Counted from the stretch's first letter, positions 41,088-49,840 are shown. The stretch: DNA of 64,000 nucleotides from Planctomycetota bacterium (GCA_029260755.1 JAJDCQ010000104.1:1-64000); one strand, 5' to 3'. The notes: generated by a model from the letters alone, not told the origin. Numbers and translations: made by a program.

Positions 41088-43271
41088 ATGAAGACGCGCA
41101 TCCTGGTCGGGACGGCCGGCTGGTCCTATCCGGACTGGGTCGGCACGTTCTACGACTCCGCCGTGAAGCGCGGCGGCGACCTCGGCGTCTACGCCGCCAC
41201 CTTCGACCTCGTCGAGATCAACTCGACGTTCTACCGGATCCCGCCCCCGCGCACGGCCGAGGCGTGGCTCCGGAAGGTGGCCGATCGCCCCGGCTTCGTC
41301 TTCACGGCGAAGGCGTGGCAGGGCTTCACCCACGAGGCCGACGCATCCTGGTCGCGCGCCGACGTCCTGGCGTTCCGCGAGGGGCTCGGACCGCTCGCCG
41401 CCGCCGGACGGCTCGGCGCGGTGCTGCTCCAGTTCCCGTGGTCGTTCCGGTGGGGCTCGGCGGCGCGCGATCACCTGCGTCGCCTCGCCGCAGACCTCGG
41501 CGGCGTCCCGCTCGTCCTCGAGGTGCGGCACGCGGGATGGGGTCAGCCCGAGGCCCTCGACTTCGCCCGAAGCCTCGGGCTGTCGGTCGCGAGCATCGAC
41601 CAGCCGGTGATCGGCGAGTCGCTGGAGCCGCGCGAGCTCGTGACCGGGACGGTCGGCTACGTCCGGCTCCACGGACGGAACTACGACACCTGGTTCGACC
41701 GCAAGGCCGGACGCGACGCGCGCTACGACTACCTCTACACCGCCGACGAGCTCGAGGCGTGGCGCGACCGCACCCGCGCGATCGCCGAGCGCGGCGAGAC
41801 GAACGTCGTCTTCGTCGTCACGAACAACCACTTCCGCGGACAGGCGCCGGCGAATGCGCTCCAGCTCCGCTCCATGCTCGACCGCCGCCGCGTGACGGCG
41901 CCGCCGTCGCTCCTGGCGACGCACGACTCCCTCGCCGCCTTCGCCGACCCGCAGACCGCGACGACGTCGACCGCCCTCGCCGACGATGACGAAGGACCAG
42001 GGCCGCTCTTCGCCGCGGTGATGCGCGAGCGCCGGGCGCGACGGCGCGCGGCCGACGGCGCCCCCGACCTGCCGCCACTCGAGAGGCCCGAGGAGCAGCG
42101 GACGGGCACCGCGCCCGATCCCGACCGTCCCAGGAAGTCGATGGGGCGGAAGGGGCAGGGTCCCGGGCCGCTCTTCCGGCCCGGGCGGCCGGACGCCGAC
42201 GGCAACCCGACCGACCCGATCGAGGTGCCGCGCCCGCGCGCGGTCACCGACGGCGAGGTCCACCACGGCGACCGCCCCGCGCCCGAGCAGACGTTCGTCG
42301 TCGAGGAGCTCCACGCCGGGATGCGCCTCGACCAGTTCCTCTCCGCCGGCCTGCCCTGGCGGAGCCGGTCGCTCAACCAGCGGCTCCTCGCCGAGGGGCG
42401 CGCCCGCGTCGAGCGCCGCGGCGAGGAGGTCGAGGCGCGCAAGGGGACCAAGCTCGTCGCGGGCGACCGGGTGCGGGTGCTCTTCCCGCCCCTCGAGGAC
42501 CCGATCCGCCACGCCGAGATCGCCGCCGCGCTCGTCGTCCTCCACGAGGACGAGCACCTCATCGTGGTCGACAAGCCCGCCGGCCTGGTCGCCCACCCGG
42601 TGGGACGAACTCGGGTCAACACTCTCCTCAACGCTCTCCATCACCGATTCGCCGTGATGGACGTGGACGGCGAGCCCGGGAGCGTCCCGCGCCTCGGCCA
42701 TCGGCTGGATCGCGACACGAGCGGCGTCTGCGTCGTCGCCCGCGACCGCGAGACACGACGGATCCTTCAGGACACCTTCGAGCGACGCCTCGCGCGCAAG
42801 CGCTACCTCGCGATCGTCCACGGCGAGCCGAAGGACGACGCGTTCCCGATCGACATCCCGATCGGACCGCATCCGGTCGGCGTCCCGAAGACGCTTCGCG
42901 CGGCGCGGCCCGACCTCCCCGGCGCGCTCCCATCGCGGACCGACGTCGAGGTCATCGAACGACTCGGCGGCTTCGCCGTCGTTCACGCCAGACCTCACGA
43001 GGGGCGCCAGCACCAGATCCGGATCCACCTGGCGGCGAACGGCCACCCGATCGTCGCCGACGAGCTCTACGGTCCCGGTGGACCGGGAGCGCCCGACGCC
43101 GTCGAGGGGATCGAGGTCCCGGACGGAGCGCCGAGCATGGCGAGGCAGGCGCTCCACGCCGAGGCGATCGAGCTTCCGCATCCGGGGACGGGCGAGGTCG
43201 TGATGTTCGAGGCGCCGTGGCCCGAAGACATACGGGCGTTCGTGGAGGCGCTCCGTCAACGACGTTCCTGA
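41088..43271 (+). CDS. DUF72 (YecE-like) - RluA pseudouridine synthase fusion
   Basis: A 727-residue fusion of two normally separate proteins. Residues 1-250 are a DUF72 TIM-barrel (LVGTAGWSYPDWVGTFY, EINSTFYRIPPPRTAEAWL, FTAKAWQGFTH, YVRLHGRN). A charged, Pro/Arg-rich linker runs to about 400. Residues 400-460 are an S4 RNA-binding domain (LDQFLSAGLPWRSRSLNQRLLAEGRARVERR). Residues 475-725 are an RluA-type pseudouridine synthase with the catalytic HRLDRDTSG, VDKPAGLVAHP and RPHEGRQHQIRIH. The start ATG at 41088 has GAGGA upstream. RluA enzymes convert uridine to pseudouridine in rRNA or tRNA; the role of DUF72 is not established. No frameshift or internal stop appears at the junction. Confidence 0.92.
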   Translation: MKTRILVGTAGWSYPDWVGTFYDSAVKRGGDLGVYAATFDLVEINSTFYRIPPPRTAEAWLRKVADRPGFVFTAKAWQGFTHEADASWSRADVLAFREGLGPLAAAGRLGAVLLQFPWSFRWGSAARDHLRRLAADLGGVPLVLEVRHAGWGQPEALDFARSLGLSVASIDQPVIGESLEPRELVTGTVGYVRLHGRNYDTWFDRKAGRDARYDYLYTADELEAWRDRTRAIAERGETNVVFVVTNNHFRGQAPANALQLRSMLDRRRVTAPPSLLATHDSLAAFADPQTATTSTALADDDEGPGPLFAAVMRERRARRRAADGAPDLPPLERPEEQRTGTAPDPDRPRKSMGRKGQGPGPLFRPGRPDADGNPTDPIEVPRPRAVTDGEVHHGDRPAPEQTFVVEELHAGMRLDQFLSAGLPWRSRSLNQRLLAEGRARVERRGEEVEARKGTKLVAGDRVRVLFPPLEDPIRHAEIAAALVVLHEDEHLIVVDKPAGLVAHPVGRTRVNTLLNALHHRFAVMDVDGEPGSVPRLGHRLDRDTSGVCVVARDRETRRILQDTFERRLARKRYLAIVHGEPKDDAFPIDIPIGPHPVGVPKTLRAARPDLPGALPSRTDVEVIERLGGFAVVHARPHEGRQHQIRIHLAANGHPIVADELYGPGGPGAPDAVEGIEVPDGAPSMARQALHAEAIELPHPGTGEVVMFEAPWPEDIRAFVEALRQRRS

Positions 43272-43455
43272 TCGCCGACCGCAGCGGATGTCGCGACTTC
43301 CGAAAACCCTCGCGCCCGAACGCACATCGGTATCCCACAGGACGGATGACCCACCCGTCGAGAACGAGGGACCGATGCTCGAAGGTCACGCTGTCGTCGC
43401 GCCGCTGGCCTTGTCCCGCCAACGACCGGACGTCGCGGCGGCTCGGTCGCTCGAC

Positions 43456-44244
43456 ATGACTCGAGGGCGAGCGCTCGTCATCGCGATCGCTGCGGCCCTC
43501 GTCGCTGCGAGCGCCGGCCTCATCGCGCACCGCCAACGGATCGAGGTCGCGTGGTCACGGTGGCGCCACGAGACCGACTACGTTCTGACGTTTCGGACGA
43601 CGGCGTCCGCCGAGACAACGGACGAGCTCGAGACGACGGCCTCGATGTTACAGGGCCGGCTCGATCATCGAGGAATCGACGCGGTCGTCTGGTCGGAGGG
43701 TTCACGACGGATCGTCGTCGCGCTCCCGGCCCTCGACGAGGCCGAGCGGCGGTTCGTCGACGATCACCTCGGAGCCACCGGCCGTCTCGAGTACTTTGTC
43801 GGCGACGTCGTGCCCGAGCGCGACGACCCTCGCGGACCGCGACTTGGCTGGCCGGGCCGAGATGGAGACGACGGACCGCCGCGACGCTCGGCGGAGGGAG
43901 TCGTGCTGGAGGTCGAGGATTCCGGCCCGACGATCGACGCCTCGAATCGCGCGTGTTCCTGGATCGCGATCAGCGAGGAGTCCGCGAACGCTCTTTTCGG
44001 GCTGACCACCGAAGCGCATCGGGAGGCCTCGGGGCTGGTTTGGGAGGTCGACGGGCGGACCGTGGGCGGCATCGCGGAGGTCCGCCCGCACGCCCCCGGC
44101 AGGCTCATGGTGCTCATGGTGCGGATCGCACGTTCCGTCCCGTCCGCCGAGGTCCCCGACCGGGCTCGCGATCTGGCCGCCCTCCTCCGCTGGGGACCGC
44201 TCCCGGTGCCCATCGAGGTCGAGAGCCAACGCGGCGTTCGCTGA
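43456..44244 (+). CDS. SecD P1-domain-only membrane protein
   Basis: A 262-residue protein resembling the first TM helix and large periplasmic P1 domain of SecD but lacking the five C-terminal TM helices. One TM helix (about 6-25) is followed by the P1 base (ETTASMLQGRLDHRGIDAVVWSEGSRRIVVALPAL, GRLEYFVGD), the head-domain remnant (WIAISEESANALFGLTTEAHREASGLVWEVDGR) and the closing signature RDLAALLRWGPLPVPIEV that normally precedes SecD TM2. The protein ends there. Start is uncertain: 43456 places the TM at the N terminus, while an ATG at 43375 has GAGGGA upstream. Codon use is a little less G+C-rich than in neighbours. Likely a truncated paralogue; a retained function is unproven. Confidence 0.75.
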   Translation: MTRGRALVIAIAAALVAASAGLIAHRQRIEVAWSRWRHETDYVLTFRTTASAETTDELETTASMLQGRLDHRGIDAVVWSEGSRRIVVALPALDEAERRFVDDHLGATGRLEYFVGDVVPERDDPRGPRLGWPGRDGDDGPPRRSAEGVVLEVEDSGPTIDASNRACSWIAISEESANALFGLTTEAHREASGLVWEVDGRTVGGIAEVRPHAPGRLMVLMVRIARSVPSAEVPDRARDLAALLRWGPLPVPIEVESQRGVR

Positions 44245-44490
44245 ATTCCGGCTTTCGCGGTTCCGGTGATCTTGCCCGTGCGCACGCGGGAGTCGTATTG
44301 CCGACGGCGAGGCGGGGTCGGCATGCGGCCTGCTTCGGAGCGGGGTTGATCGGCCGAGCCATCGATTCCCGTTCGCGACCTTGCGGGGGGGCCAGCGGTG
44401 GGATCAGGCCGTCACATTCCGCGAGTTCCGAGCGGGAAAGAGCGGCACCCGCCCGCCCACGGCTTCCGATCCCAGGATGCGCGGCGCGCG
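44245..44490. other. Convergent intergenic region, nothing recognised
   Basis: Lies between the SecD-like gene (plus) and etfA (minus). It has short G+C-rich inverted repeats but no convincing gene, promoter or U-tract terminator. Confidence 0.4.
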
Positions 44491-45483
44491 CTACCCGTCG
44501 GCCTGGAGCTTCTTCAGCTCCTCGGTGAGCGCCGGGACGACCTCGAACAGGTCGCCGACGATGCCGTAGTCGGCCGCCTTGAAGATCGGCGCCTCGGGGT
44601 CCTTGTTGACCGCGACGATGCACTTGCTCGTGCTCATCCCGGCGAGGTGCTGGATCGCGCCGCTGATGCCGAAGCCGAGGTAGAGGGTCGGGGCGATCGT
44701 CTTGCCCGTCTGCCCGATCTGGTCGGCGTGCGGCCGCCAGCCGGCGTCGACGACGGCGCGGCTCGCGCCGACGGTCGCGCCGATCGTCTCGGCGAGCTCC
44801 TCGAGGATGGAGAAGTGCTCGGGCCCCTTGAGGCCGCGTCCGCCCGAGACGACGCGATCGGCCTCGGTCAGGTCCGCCTTCTCGGTCTTCGCGGCGTTGA
44901 CCGCCTTGACCGTGTAGCGAAGGTCGCCGGCGCCGAAGCTCGGCTCGACCGTCTCGACCGCCGCGGCGCCTTCCGCCTCGGCGACCGGCACCGAGTTCGG
45001 CCGGAGCGAGACGACCTGCGGCGTGTCCGCGATCTTGATCGTCGCGTATGCCTTGCCCGCGTAGACCGGGCGAACGACCGAGAGGCGACCGTCGCCGTCG
45101 CTGTCGATCGCGGTGCAGTCGGTGGCGATCGTCACGCCCAGGGCGGCCGCGACGCGCGGGGCGAGGTCCTTCCCGTCGAGGGTCGCCGTGACGAGGATCG
45201 CGGTCGGCGCCTCGCTCTTCGCGATCTCCGCGACGATGCGCCCGTGCGCCTCGCCGTTGTAGCCCTCGAGCCAGTCCGGCGCGCAGACGATGACGCGGTC
45301 GGGGCCGTAGGCCTTGAGCTCTCCGGCGATGTCGCCGACGCCGTTTCCGACCGCGACCGCGACGACCGAGCCGCCGCCCGCCTTGCCGACGATCCGCTTC
45401 GCCTCCGAGAGCGCCTCCAGGCTGCCCTTCTTGAAGCGACCGCGCTGCACCTCGCAGAAGACGAGAACCTTCGTGTCCGCCAT
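44491..45483 (-). CDS. etfA: Electron transfer flavoprotein alpha subunit
   Basis: A 330-residue ETF alpha subunit, which binds FAD and passes electrons from acyl-CoA dehydrogenases to the respiratory chain via ETF-quinone oxidoreductase. The N-terminal domain (VLVFCEVQRGRFKKGSLEALSEAKRIV) and the C-terminal FAD-binding domain are both complete; the latter has SGGRGLKGPEHFSILEELAETIGATVGASRAVVDAGW and GQTGKTIAPTLYLGFGISGAIQHLAGM, the signature of the family. It follows etfB by 33 bp on the same strand, the usual etfBA order, next to a glutaryl-CoA dehydrogenase gene. Confidence 0.96.
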   Translation of the reverse strand: MADTKVLVFCEVQRGRFKKGSLEALSEAKRIVGKAGGGSVVAVAVGNGVGDIAGELKAYGPDRVIVCAPDWLEGYNGEAHGRIVAEIAKSEAPTAILVTATLDGKDLAPRVAAALGVTIATDCTAIDSDGDGRLSVVRPVYAGKAYATIKIADTPQVVSLRPNSVPVAEAEGAAAVETVEPSFGAGDLRYTVKAVNAAKTEKADLTEADRVVSGGRGLKGPEHFSILEELAETIGATVGASRAVVDAGWRPHADQIGQTGKTIAPTLYLGFGISGAIQHLAGMSTSKCIVAVNKDPEAPIFKAADYGIVGDLFEVVPALTEELKKLQADG

Positions 45484-45516
45484 GGGTCTTCTCTTTTCCT
45501 CGGAGCTCTGGGTCGC

Positions 45517-46272
45517 CTAGAGAACCTTCGCCTCGTCGCGGAGCAGCTTGACGAGCTCGGGCACCGCGCCCGGGCCGTCGCCGACGATCTTGCCGGCCTG
45601 CCGCTCGGGCGGCGGCGAGAGCTTCTCGATCGTCGCGCGGGGCTCGCCGAAGTCGAACTCGCGCTCGGCGAACGGCTTCTTCTTGGCCTTGAGGATCTCC
45701 TTCAGCTTGGCGTAGCGCGGCTCGTTGAGGCCGCGCTGGGCGGTCAGGACGGCCGGGAGCTTGACCTCGATGTCCTCGCTCCGCCCCTCCGCCTCGCGGT
45801 GGACCGACGCGGTGCCGTCGCCGACCTCGACCTTGACGACGTCCATGACGCAGCCCATGCCGGCGATCGTCGCGAGCATCGGCCCGACCGCGAGCGACTG
45901 CTGGTCGACCGACTGACGACCACACAGGACGAGCCCGACGCCCTCCTCGGCGCCGATCGCGTCGGCGAGGGCACGCGCGATCGAGAGCGGGTCGCGGTAC
46001 CCGGCGTCGTCCTTCACGAGGACGGCCCGGTCCGCGCCCATCGCGAGCGCGTTCTTGAGGACGGCGGCCGTGTCGGCCGGACCGACGCCGACGACGATGA
46101 CCTCCTCGGCCTTGCCCGCCTCCTTGAGCTTCACCGCCTCCTCGACGGCGAACTCATCGTAGGGGTTGAGGACGAACTGGACGCCCTCCTCGTCGATCCC
46201 GCTCCCGTCGCTCGCGACCTTGATGCGGGCGTCGGTGGGGGGCACGCGCTTGCAACAGACGACGACCTTCAC
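45517..46272 (-). CDS. etfB: Electron transfer flavoprotein beta subunit
   Basis: A 251-residue ETF beta subunit that binds AMP and forms the heterodimer with EtfA. Signatures: VVVCCKRVPPTDARI at the start, LNPYDEFAVEEAVKLKE, and GVGLVLCGRQSVDQQSLAVGPMLA. The GTG start at 46270-46272 is favoured by AAGGAG at 8-nt spacing and by alignment to the family start. EtfA follows 33 bp downstream. A perfect 14-bp palindrome at 46318-46331 lies 45 bp upstream of the start codon. Confidence 0.96.
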   Translation of the reverse strand: MKVVVCCKRVPPTDARIKVASDGSGIDEEGVQFVLNPYDEFAVEEAVKLKEAGKAEEVIVVGVGPADTAAVLKNALAMGADRAVLVKDDAGYRDPLSIARALADAIGAEEGVGLVLCGRQSVDQQSLAVGPMLATIAGMGCVMDVVKVEVGDGTASVHREAEGRSEDIEVKLPAVLTAQRGLNEPRYAKLKEILKAKKKPFAEREFDFGEPRATIEKLSPPPERQAGKIVGDGPGAVPELVKLLRDEAKVL

Positions 46273-46317
46273 GGTGTCGCTCCTTCTCGGTCTCGGTGTA
46301 TCGCGGAGGCGCGGTCG

Positions 46318-46331
46318 GGGACTCGAGTCCC
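46318..46331. promoter_or_regulatory. Palindrome upstream of etfB
   Basis: GGGACTCGAGTCCC is a perfect 14-bp palindrome located 45 bp upstream of the etfB start, in a position suitable for a dimeric repressor. No promoter could be assigned confidently around it. Confidence 0.4.
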
Positions 46332-46363
46332 TGCGACGCTACCCGACCCGGGGGAGGTTGGGC

Positions 46364-46380
46364 TCCGCCGCAACGGCGGA
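46364..46380. other. Stem-loop downstream of glutaryl-CoA dehydrogenase gene
   Basis: TCCGCCG (46364-46370) pairs with CGGCGGA (46374-46380) around CAA, about 50 bp beyond the gcdH stop. No T-run follows on the minus strand, so termination is possible but not shown. Confidence 0.35.
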
Positions 46381-46431
46381 ACCGAGCCTCGACCGCGTCT
46401 CCGTTTTCTCTCTCGCGGCGCCGCGGCGCCC

Positions 46432-47598
46432 TCAGGCGAACGCGGCGCTCCCGGTGATCTGCTGGCCCACGATCAACGCGTGGATGTCGTGAGTTCCTTC
46501 GTAGGTGTAGACGCTCTCGAGGTTCGCCATGTGGCGACCGCAGTGATACTCGTAGGTCACGCCGCTCGCGCCGAGGATGTCGCGCGCCTTGCGGGCGGAC
46601 TCGAGCGCCATCCAGACGTTGTTCCGCTTCGCGAGCGAGATCTGGTAGTGCTTGACCGTGCCGGCGTCCTTCATCCGGCCGAGCCGGAGCGCGAGGAGCT
46701 GGCCCTTGGTGATCTCGTTGACCATCCAGACGAGCTTGTTCTGCACGAGCTGGAAGGCGGCGAGCGGCTTGTCGAACTGGGTCCGCGCCTTGGCGTAGCG
46801 GAGCGCCTCGTCGAAGCAGGCCTGCGCCGCGCCGACCGCGCCGAACGCGATCCCGAACCGGGCCGAGTTGAGGCACATGAGCGCGCTCTTGAGGCCGTCG
46901 CTCTTCGGCAAGAGGTTGCTCTTCGGGATCCGGACGTCCTCCATGATGAGCTCGCTCGTGACGCTCGCCCGGAGGCTCCACTTGCCGGGGATGTCACGGG
47001 CGGTGAAGCCGGGGCGGTCCGTCTCGACGAGGAAACCCCGGACCTGACCGTCGAGCTTCGCCCAGACGATGGCGACGTGGCTGATCGAGCCGTTGGTGAT
47101 CCAGCGCTTGGTGCCGTTGAGGACGAACTCGTCGCCGTCGGCGACCGCCCTGGTCTCCATCCCGCTCGGATCGGAGCCGTGGTCGGGCTCGGTCAGCCCG
47201 AAGCAGCCGATCTTCTCGCCGGTAGCCATCGCAGGCAGCCACTGCTCCTTCTGCTCGTCGGAGCCGAAGGTGTGGATCGGATACATGACGAGCGAGCCCT
47301 GCACCGAGACGAACGAGCGGACGCCGCTGTCGCCGCGCTCGAGCTCCTGCATCATGAGACCGTAGGCGGTCGAGCTGACGCCGGCGCAGCCGTAGCCCTC
47401 GAGGTTCGCGCCGAGGAGACCGAGCTCGCCGATCTCGGGGATCAGCTCCTTCGGGAACGTGCCCGCGTCGAAGTGATGCTCGATCACGGGCATCACCTTC
47501 TCGGAGACGAAGCTCCGGACGGTGTCCCGGATCTGGCGCTCCTCGTCGTCGAGCATCTCGTCGACGCGATAGAGGTCGGGCGCCTCGTAGGGGTCCAT
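46432..47598 (-). CDS. gcdH: Glutaryl-CoA dehydrogenase (acyl-CoA dehydrogenase family)
   Basis: A 388-residue FAD-dependent acyl-CoA dehydrogenase. The subfamily assignment to glutaryl-CoA dehydrogenase rests on YGCAGVSSTAYGLMMQELERGDSGVRSFVSVQGSLVMYPI, IGCFGLTEPDHGSDPSGMETRA, and the C-terminal NLESVYTYEGTHDIHALIVGQQITG with the catalytic glutamate in YEGTHDIH. It oxidises and decarboxylates glutaryl-CoA to crotonyl-CoA in lysine/tryptophan or aromatic breakdown. Start at the ATG at 47598 with GAGGAG nearby; upstream in-frame sequence to 47694 is shadow. The etfBA pair, its electron acceptor, lies 159 bp downstream on the same strand. Confidence 0.92.
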   Translation of the reverse strand: MDPYEAPDLYRVDEMLDDEERQIRDTVRSFVSEKVMPVIEHHFDAGTFPKELIPEIGELGLLGANLEGYGCAGVSSTAYGLMMQELERGDSGVRSFVSVQGSLVMYPIHTFGSDEQKEQWLPAMATGEKIGCFGLTEPDHGSDPSGMETRAVADGDEFVLNGTKRWITNGSISHVAIVWAKLDGQVRGFLVETDRPGFTARDIPGKWSLRASVTSELIMEDVRIPKSNLLPKSDGLKSALMCLNSARFGIAFGAVGAAQACFDEALRYAKARTQFDKPLAAFQLVQNKLVWMVNEITKGQLLALRLGRMKDAGTVKHYQISLAKRNNVWMALESARKARDILGASGVTYEYHCGRHMANLESVYTYEGTHDIHALIVGQQITGSAAFA

Positions 47599-47709
47599 GC
47601 TTTCTCCTCTTCCGGCCGCGCGCGGGCAGTCATGCCGCGATGCGACAGTCGAGCGCGGGGGGCGACGATACCAATCGGGCACCTCGCGCATCAACGGCGG
47701 AGGGATCGG

Positions 47710-48630
47710 TCAGCGCAGCGCCGCCGAGACGCCCACCGTCAGGCGGGCGAGCCGCGCCGCCGCGGCGCACGAGTGGAGCGCCAGACCGCAGGCGGGCGTG
47801 ACGAGCGAGCGCCTCCGACCGACCGCCGACGAGACGCCGAGCTCCCGCCAGGCGGCGCGGATCCGTTCGGCGAGGGCGTCGGGCGTGACCGACTTCCCGG
47901 TCGCCGCGTCGCCGGCCGGGCTGGTCGGCACGATTCCCCAGGCGACTCCGTCGCCCGCGCCCTCGACGCCTGCGAGCCGCGCGGCGAGGGCCTCCCGGGC
48001 GGCCGGCCGGCGCAGGACGAGGGCGAGATGGCTCGCGGCATCGAACGACACGACGAGCGGGCCGAGCCCGGCGAGGCGCTCGGGCCGCGGCTCGCCGCAG
48101 TCGTGGACGCCGGCGAACGCGCCCGACTCCCGGATCGCATCGAGGACCGGACGAAGGGCCGCCCGGGTCGCCCGCGCCGTCGCCCTCCCGAGCGCCGGCT
48201 CATCGACGACGATCAGCACCCGGCGCGCGAGCCCCCGGAGAAGCCGCGCCTGGTGGATCACGCCACGGATCGCGGTCCGTCGGGCCCGACGGACCGCCGA
48301 TGCCGAGGGCGTCGCGCCCGCGAGGGTGACCGGCCCGGTGACCTGGCCCTTCACGATCGAAGCGCGCGTGCTCGCTGGCCGACGCGCCACCACGCGGACG
48401 AACCGCGCGAGCCCGGCGCGATGGCGACGGTCGTCCGCCGGGGCGTCGGGGTCGCCCAGGTCGTCCCATTGCTCGAGCATCGTCTCCCGCTGGGCCCGGC
48501 GCGGGAGCTGCGGCCAGAACGGCGCATCGGGGAAGTGACGGAGGACGAACGCGACGGCCGAGGGCGGGTCGGCGTGCGGCAACGATCCGACGCCGGTCGC
48601 CCGGCCGTCCCACGAGATCGCCCTCCTCAC
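47710..48630 (-). CDS. Cobalamin-independent methionine-synthase-like protein
   Basis: A 306-residue protein of the MetE C-terminal/UROD-like TIM-barrel superfamily, shorter than MetE itself. Visible features: GVGSLPHADPPSAVAFVLRHFPDAPFWPQLP at the N terminus (typical of short archaeal/bacterial MetE-like proteins), IVKGQVTGPVTLAG, VVDEPALG, VHDCGEP (His and Cys, candidate zinc ligands) and LVTPACGLA (second Cys). Substrate cannot be assigned; methyl transfer to a thiol is likely. The GTG start at 48630 has GAGGAG at 9-nt spacing. Alternative hairpins occur in the 106-bp gap upstream. Confidence 0.82.
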   Translation of the reverse strand: MRRAISWDGRATGVGSLPHADPPSAVAFVLRHFPDAPFWPQLPRRAQRETMLEQWDDLGDPDAPADDRRHRAGLARFVRVVARRPASTRASIVKGQVTGPVTLAGATPSASAVRRARRTAIRGVIHQARLLRGLARRVLIVVDEPALGRATARATRAALRPVLDAIRESGAFAGVHDCGEPRPERLAGLGPLVVSFDAASHLALVLRRPAAREALAARLAGVEGAGDGVAWGIVPTSPAGDAATGKSVTPDALAERIRAAWRELGVSSAVGRRRSLVTPACGLALHSCAAAARLARLTVGVSAALR

Positions 48631-48649
48631 GGTCGGGGACTCCTCGCGA

Positions 48650-48670
48650 TGCTCATTCCATCAATGAGCA
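48650..48670. promoter_or_regulatory. Perfect stem-loop in the leader of the MetE-like gene
   Basis: TGCTCATT (48650-48657) pairs perfectly with AATGAGCA (48663-48670) around a 5-nt loop, 20 nt upstream of the MetE-like start codon on the minus strand. Confidence 0.45.
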
Positions 48671-48715
48671 AGACCGGGCGCCTCGCCCCGAAGGGACGAG
48701 AGACCCGGTCTCTCG
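48671..48715. promoter_or_regulatory. Two mutually exclusive hairpins upstream of the MetE-like gene
   Basis: CGAGAGAC (48697-48704) pairs perfectly with GTCTCTCG (48708-48715) around CCG. Alternatively AGACCGGG (48671-48678) pairs perfectly with CCCGGTCT (48704-48711). The two structures share bases and cannot form together, as in attenuators. They lie after the stop of the gene at 48737 and before the MetE-like start, so they could also be a terminator of the upstream gene; no U-tract is seen. Confidence 0.45.
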
Positions 48716-48736
48716 AAGACACGACGTCGACGCCGA

Positions 48737-49840
48737 TCAGGCGTGAACCGGCCGCATCCGATGGCTTTCCTTGACGGTCGTCCAGTAGACGTGGAGCACC
48801 TTGCCCGAGGCGGCGGCGCGCGGAAGGAGCGACCACATGCCGCGGAGGAACTCCTCCCAGCTCTCGAGCTCGACGCGTCCTTCGGCGTGAATCCGCAGTG
48901 CGTTCCACGCCGGAGCGTCGATCGCCTCGAGCTCGCGGCTGAGCGACGCGATCTCCTTGGGGCCGAGCTCGATGCAAGCCTCGCCCTGGTTCCACTGCTC
49001 CTCGCCGTCGGCGACGAACCGCTCGAGCATCCGGACGCGGAGGCCGGTCTGGTTCATCCCGTAGCAGAGGCCGATCACATCCTCGACCTTGCTGCTGGGA
49101 CCCTCGAGCCAGGTCTCGTGCCGGCTGCGGCTGTAACCGTAGCGGACGTAGAACTTGCGGATCGGGGTGCTGCAGGCGTGGAAGAGCACGCGGTGGTTCT
49201 GGCCGGTCCCGTCCCGCACCGCCGCGTTGTCCTGACCGTGCTCGAAGAGCCGGGTGACGACGTGGTGGATGGTGAGGATCGAGCGACCGAGCAGGATCTG
49301 CCCGCCCATCGCGTCGTCGACCGAACCCTCGGCCTCGTCGCCGCGCCGGGCGCGGGTGCGGGTCGAGCCGTTGCGGGCCGCGCCGTTGCGACGGCTCGCC
49401 TTGGCCGAGCTGAGCGCCGTGACCGGCGCGATCCCACGGGCTTCGACGATCTTCTGGACGAGCGGAAGGAGCGAGCTCGACGGGAGCTGCCCGGCGACCG
49501 CCGCGGCCTGGAAGGCCTCGGCAAGGCGCGTCGAGTTCTGGAGATGCGTCGTGAACAGGTCGTTCCAGACCCGCTCGACGATCTCGATCCGACGGCGCTC
49601 GAGCGGCCTGATCGTCTCGCGAGGATCGTGCTCGAAGGAGAAGACGCTGTCGAGGAGGCGCGTGCGCTCCTCGGTGATCGCGCGGCTGGCCCGCAGATAG
49701 GAGCGAACGCGCTCGTACTCTTCGCGCGTCGGCCCGTCGACCAGCTTCTTCCCCGGCAGCTCCTGCCACGGCAACGCGCGGCGGGCCTTCAGGTCCGCGA
49801 CACGGTCGTACAACGCAAAGCGGCTGGAGACCTCCGGCAT
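48737..49840 (-). CDS. Hypothetical protein
   Basis: A 367-residue protein I do not recognise. It appears soluble and cytoplasmic, with no signal peptide or TM helix. Residues 35-130 are strongly helical (EYERVRSYLRASRAITEERTRLLDSVFSF, RRIEIVERVWNDLF). A basic Arg/Gly/Asn linker at 145-170 (RRNGAARNGSTRTRARRG) divides it from a C-terminal domain rich in His, Trp and Tyr (ILTIHHVVTRLFEHGQDN, HRVLFHACSTPIRKFYVRYGYSRSRHETWLEG). The start ATG at 49840 has GGTAGGGG upstream. A sigma-70-like promoter at 50101-50129 points towards it, which would give a leader of about 250 nt. Confidence 0.75.
   Translation of the reverse strand: MPEVSSRFALYDRVADLKARRALPWQELPGKKLVDGPTREEYERVRSYLRASRAITEERTRLLDSVFSFEHDPRETIRPLERRRIEIVERVWNDLFTTHLQNSTRLAEAFQAAAVAGQLPSSSLLPLVQKIVEARGIAPVTALSSAKASRRNGAARNGSTRTRARRGDEAEGSVDDAMGGQILLGRSILTIHHVVTRLFEHGQDNAAVRDGTGQNHRVLFHACSTPIRKFYVRYGYSRSRHETWLEGPSSKVEDVIGLCYGMNQTGLRVRMLERFVADGEEQWNQGEACIELGPKEIASLSRELEAIDAPAWNALRIHAEGRVELESWEEFLRGMWSLLPRAAASGKVLHVYWTTVKESHRMRPVHA

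Noticed and set aside
44398-48774. A 1458-codon open frame on the plus strand
   Set aside because: Lies antisense to etfA, etfB, gcdH and the MetE-like gene, all recognisable families on the minus strand.
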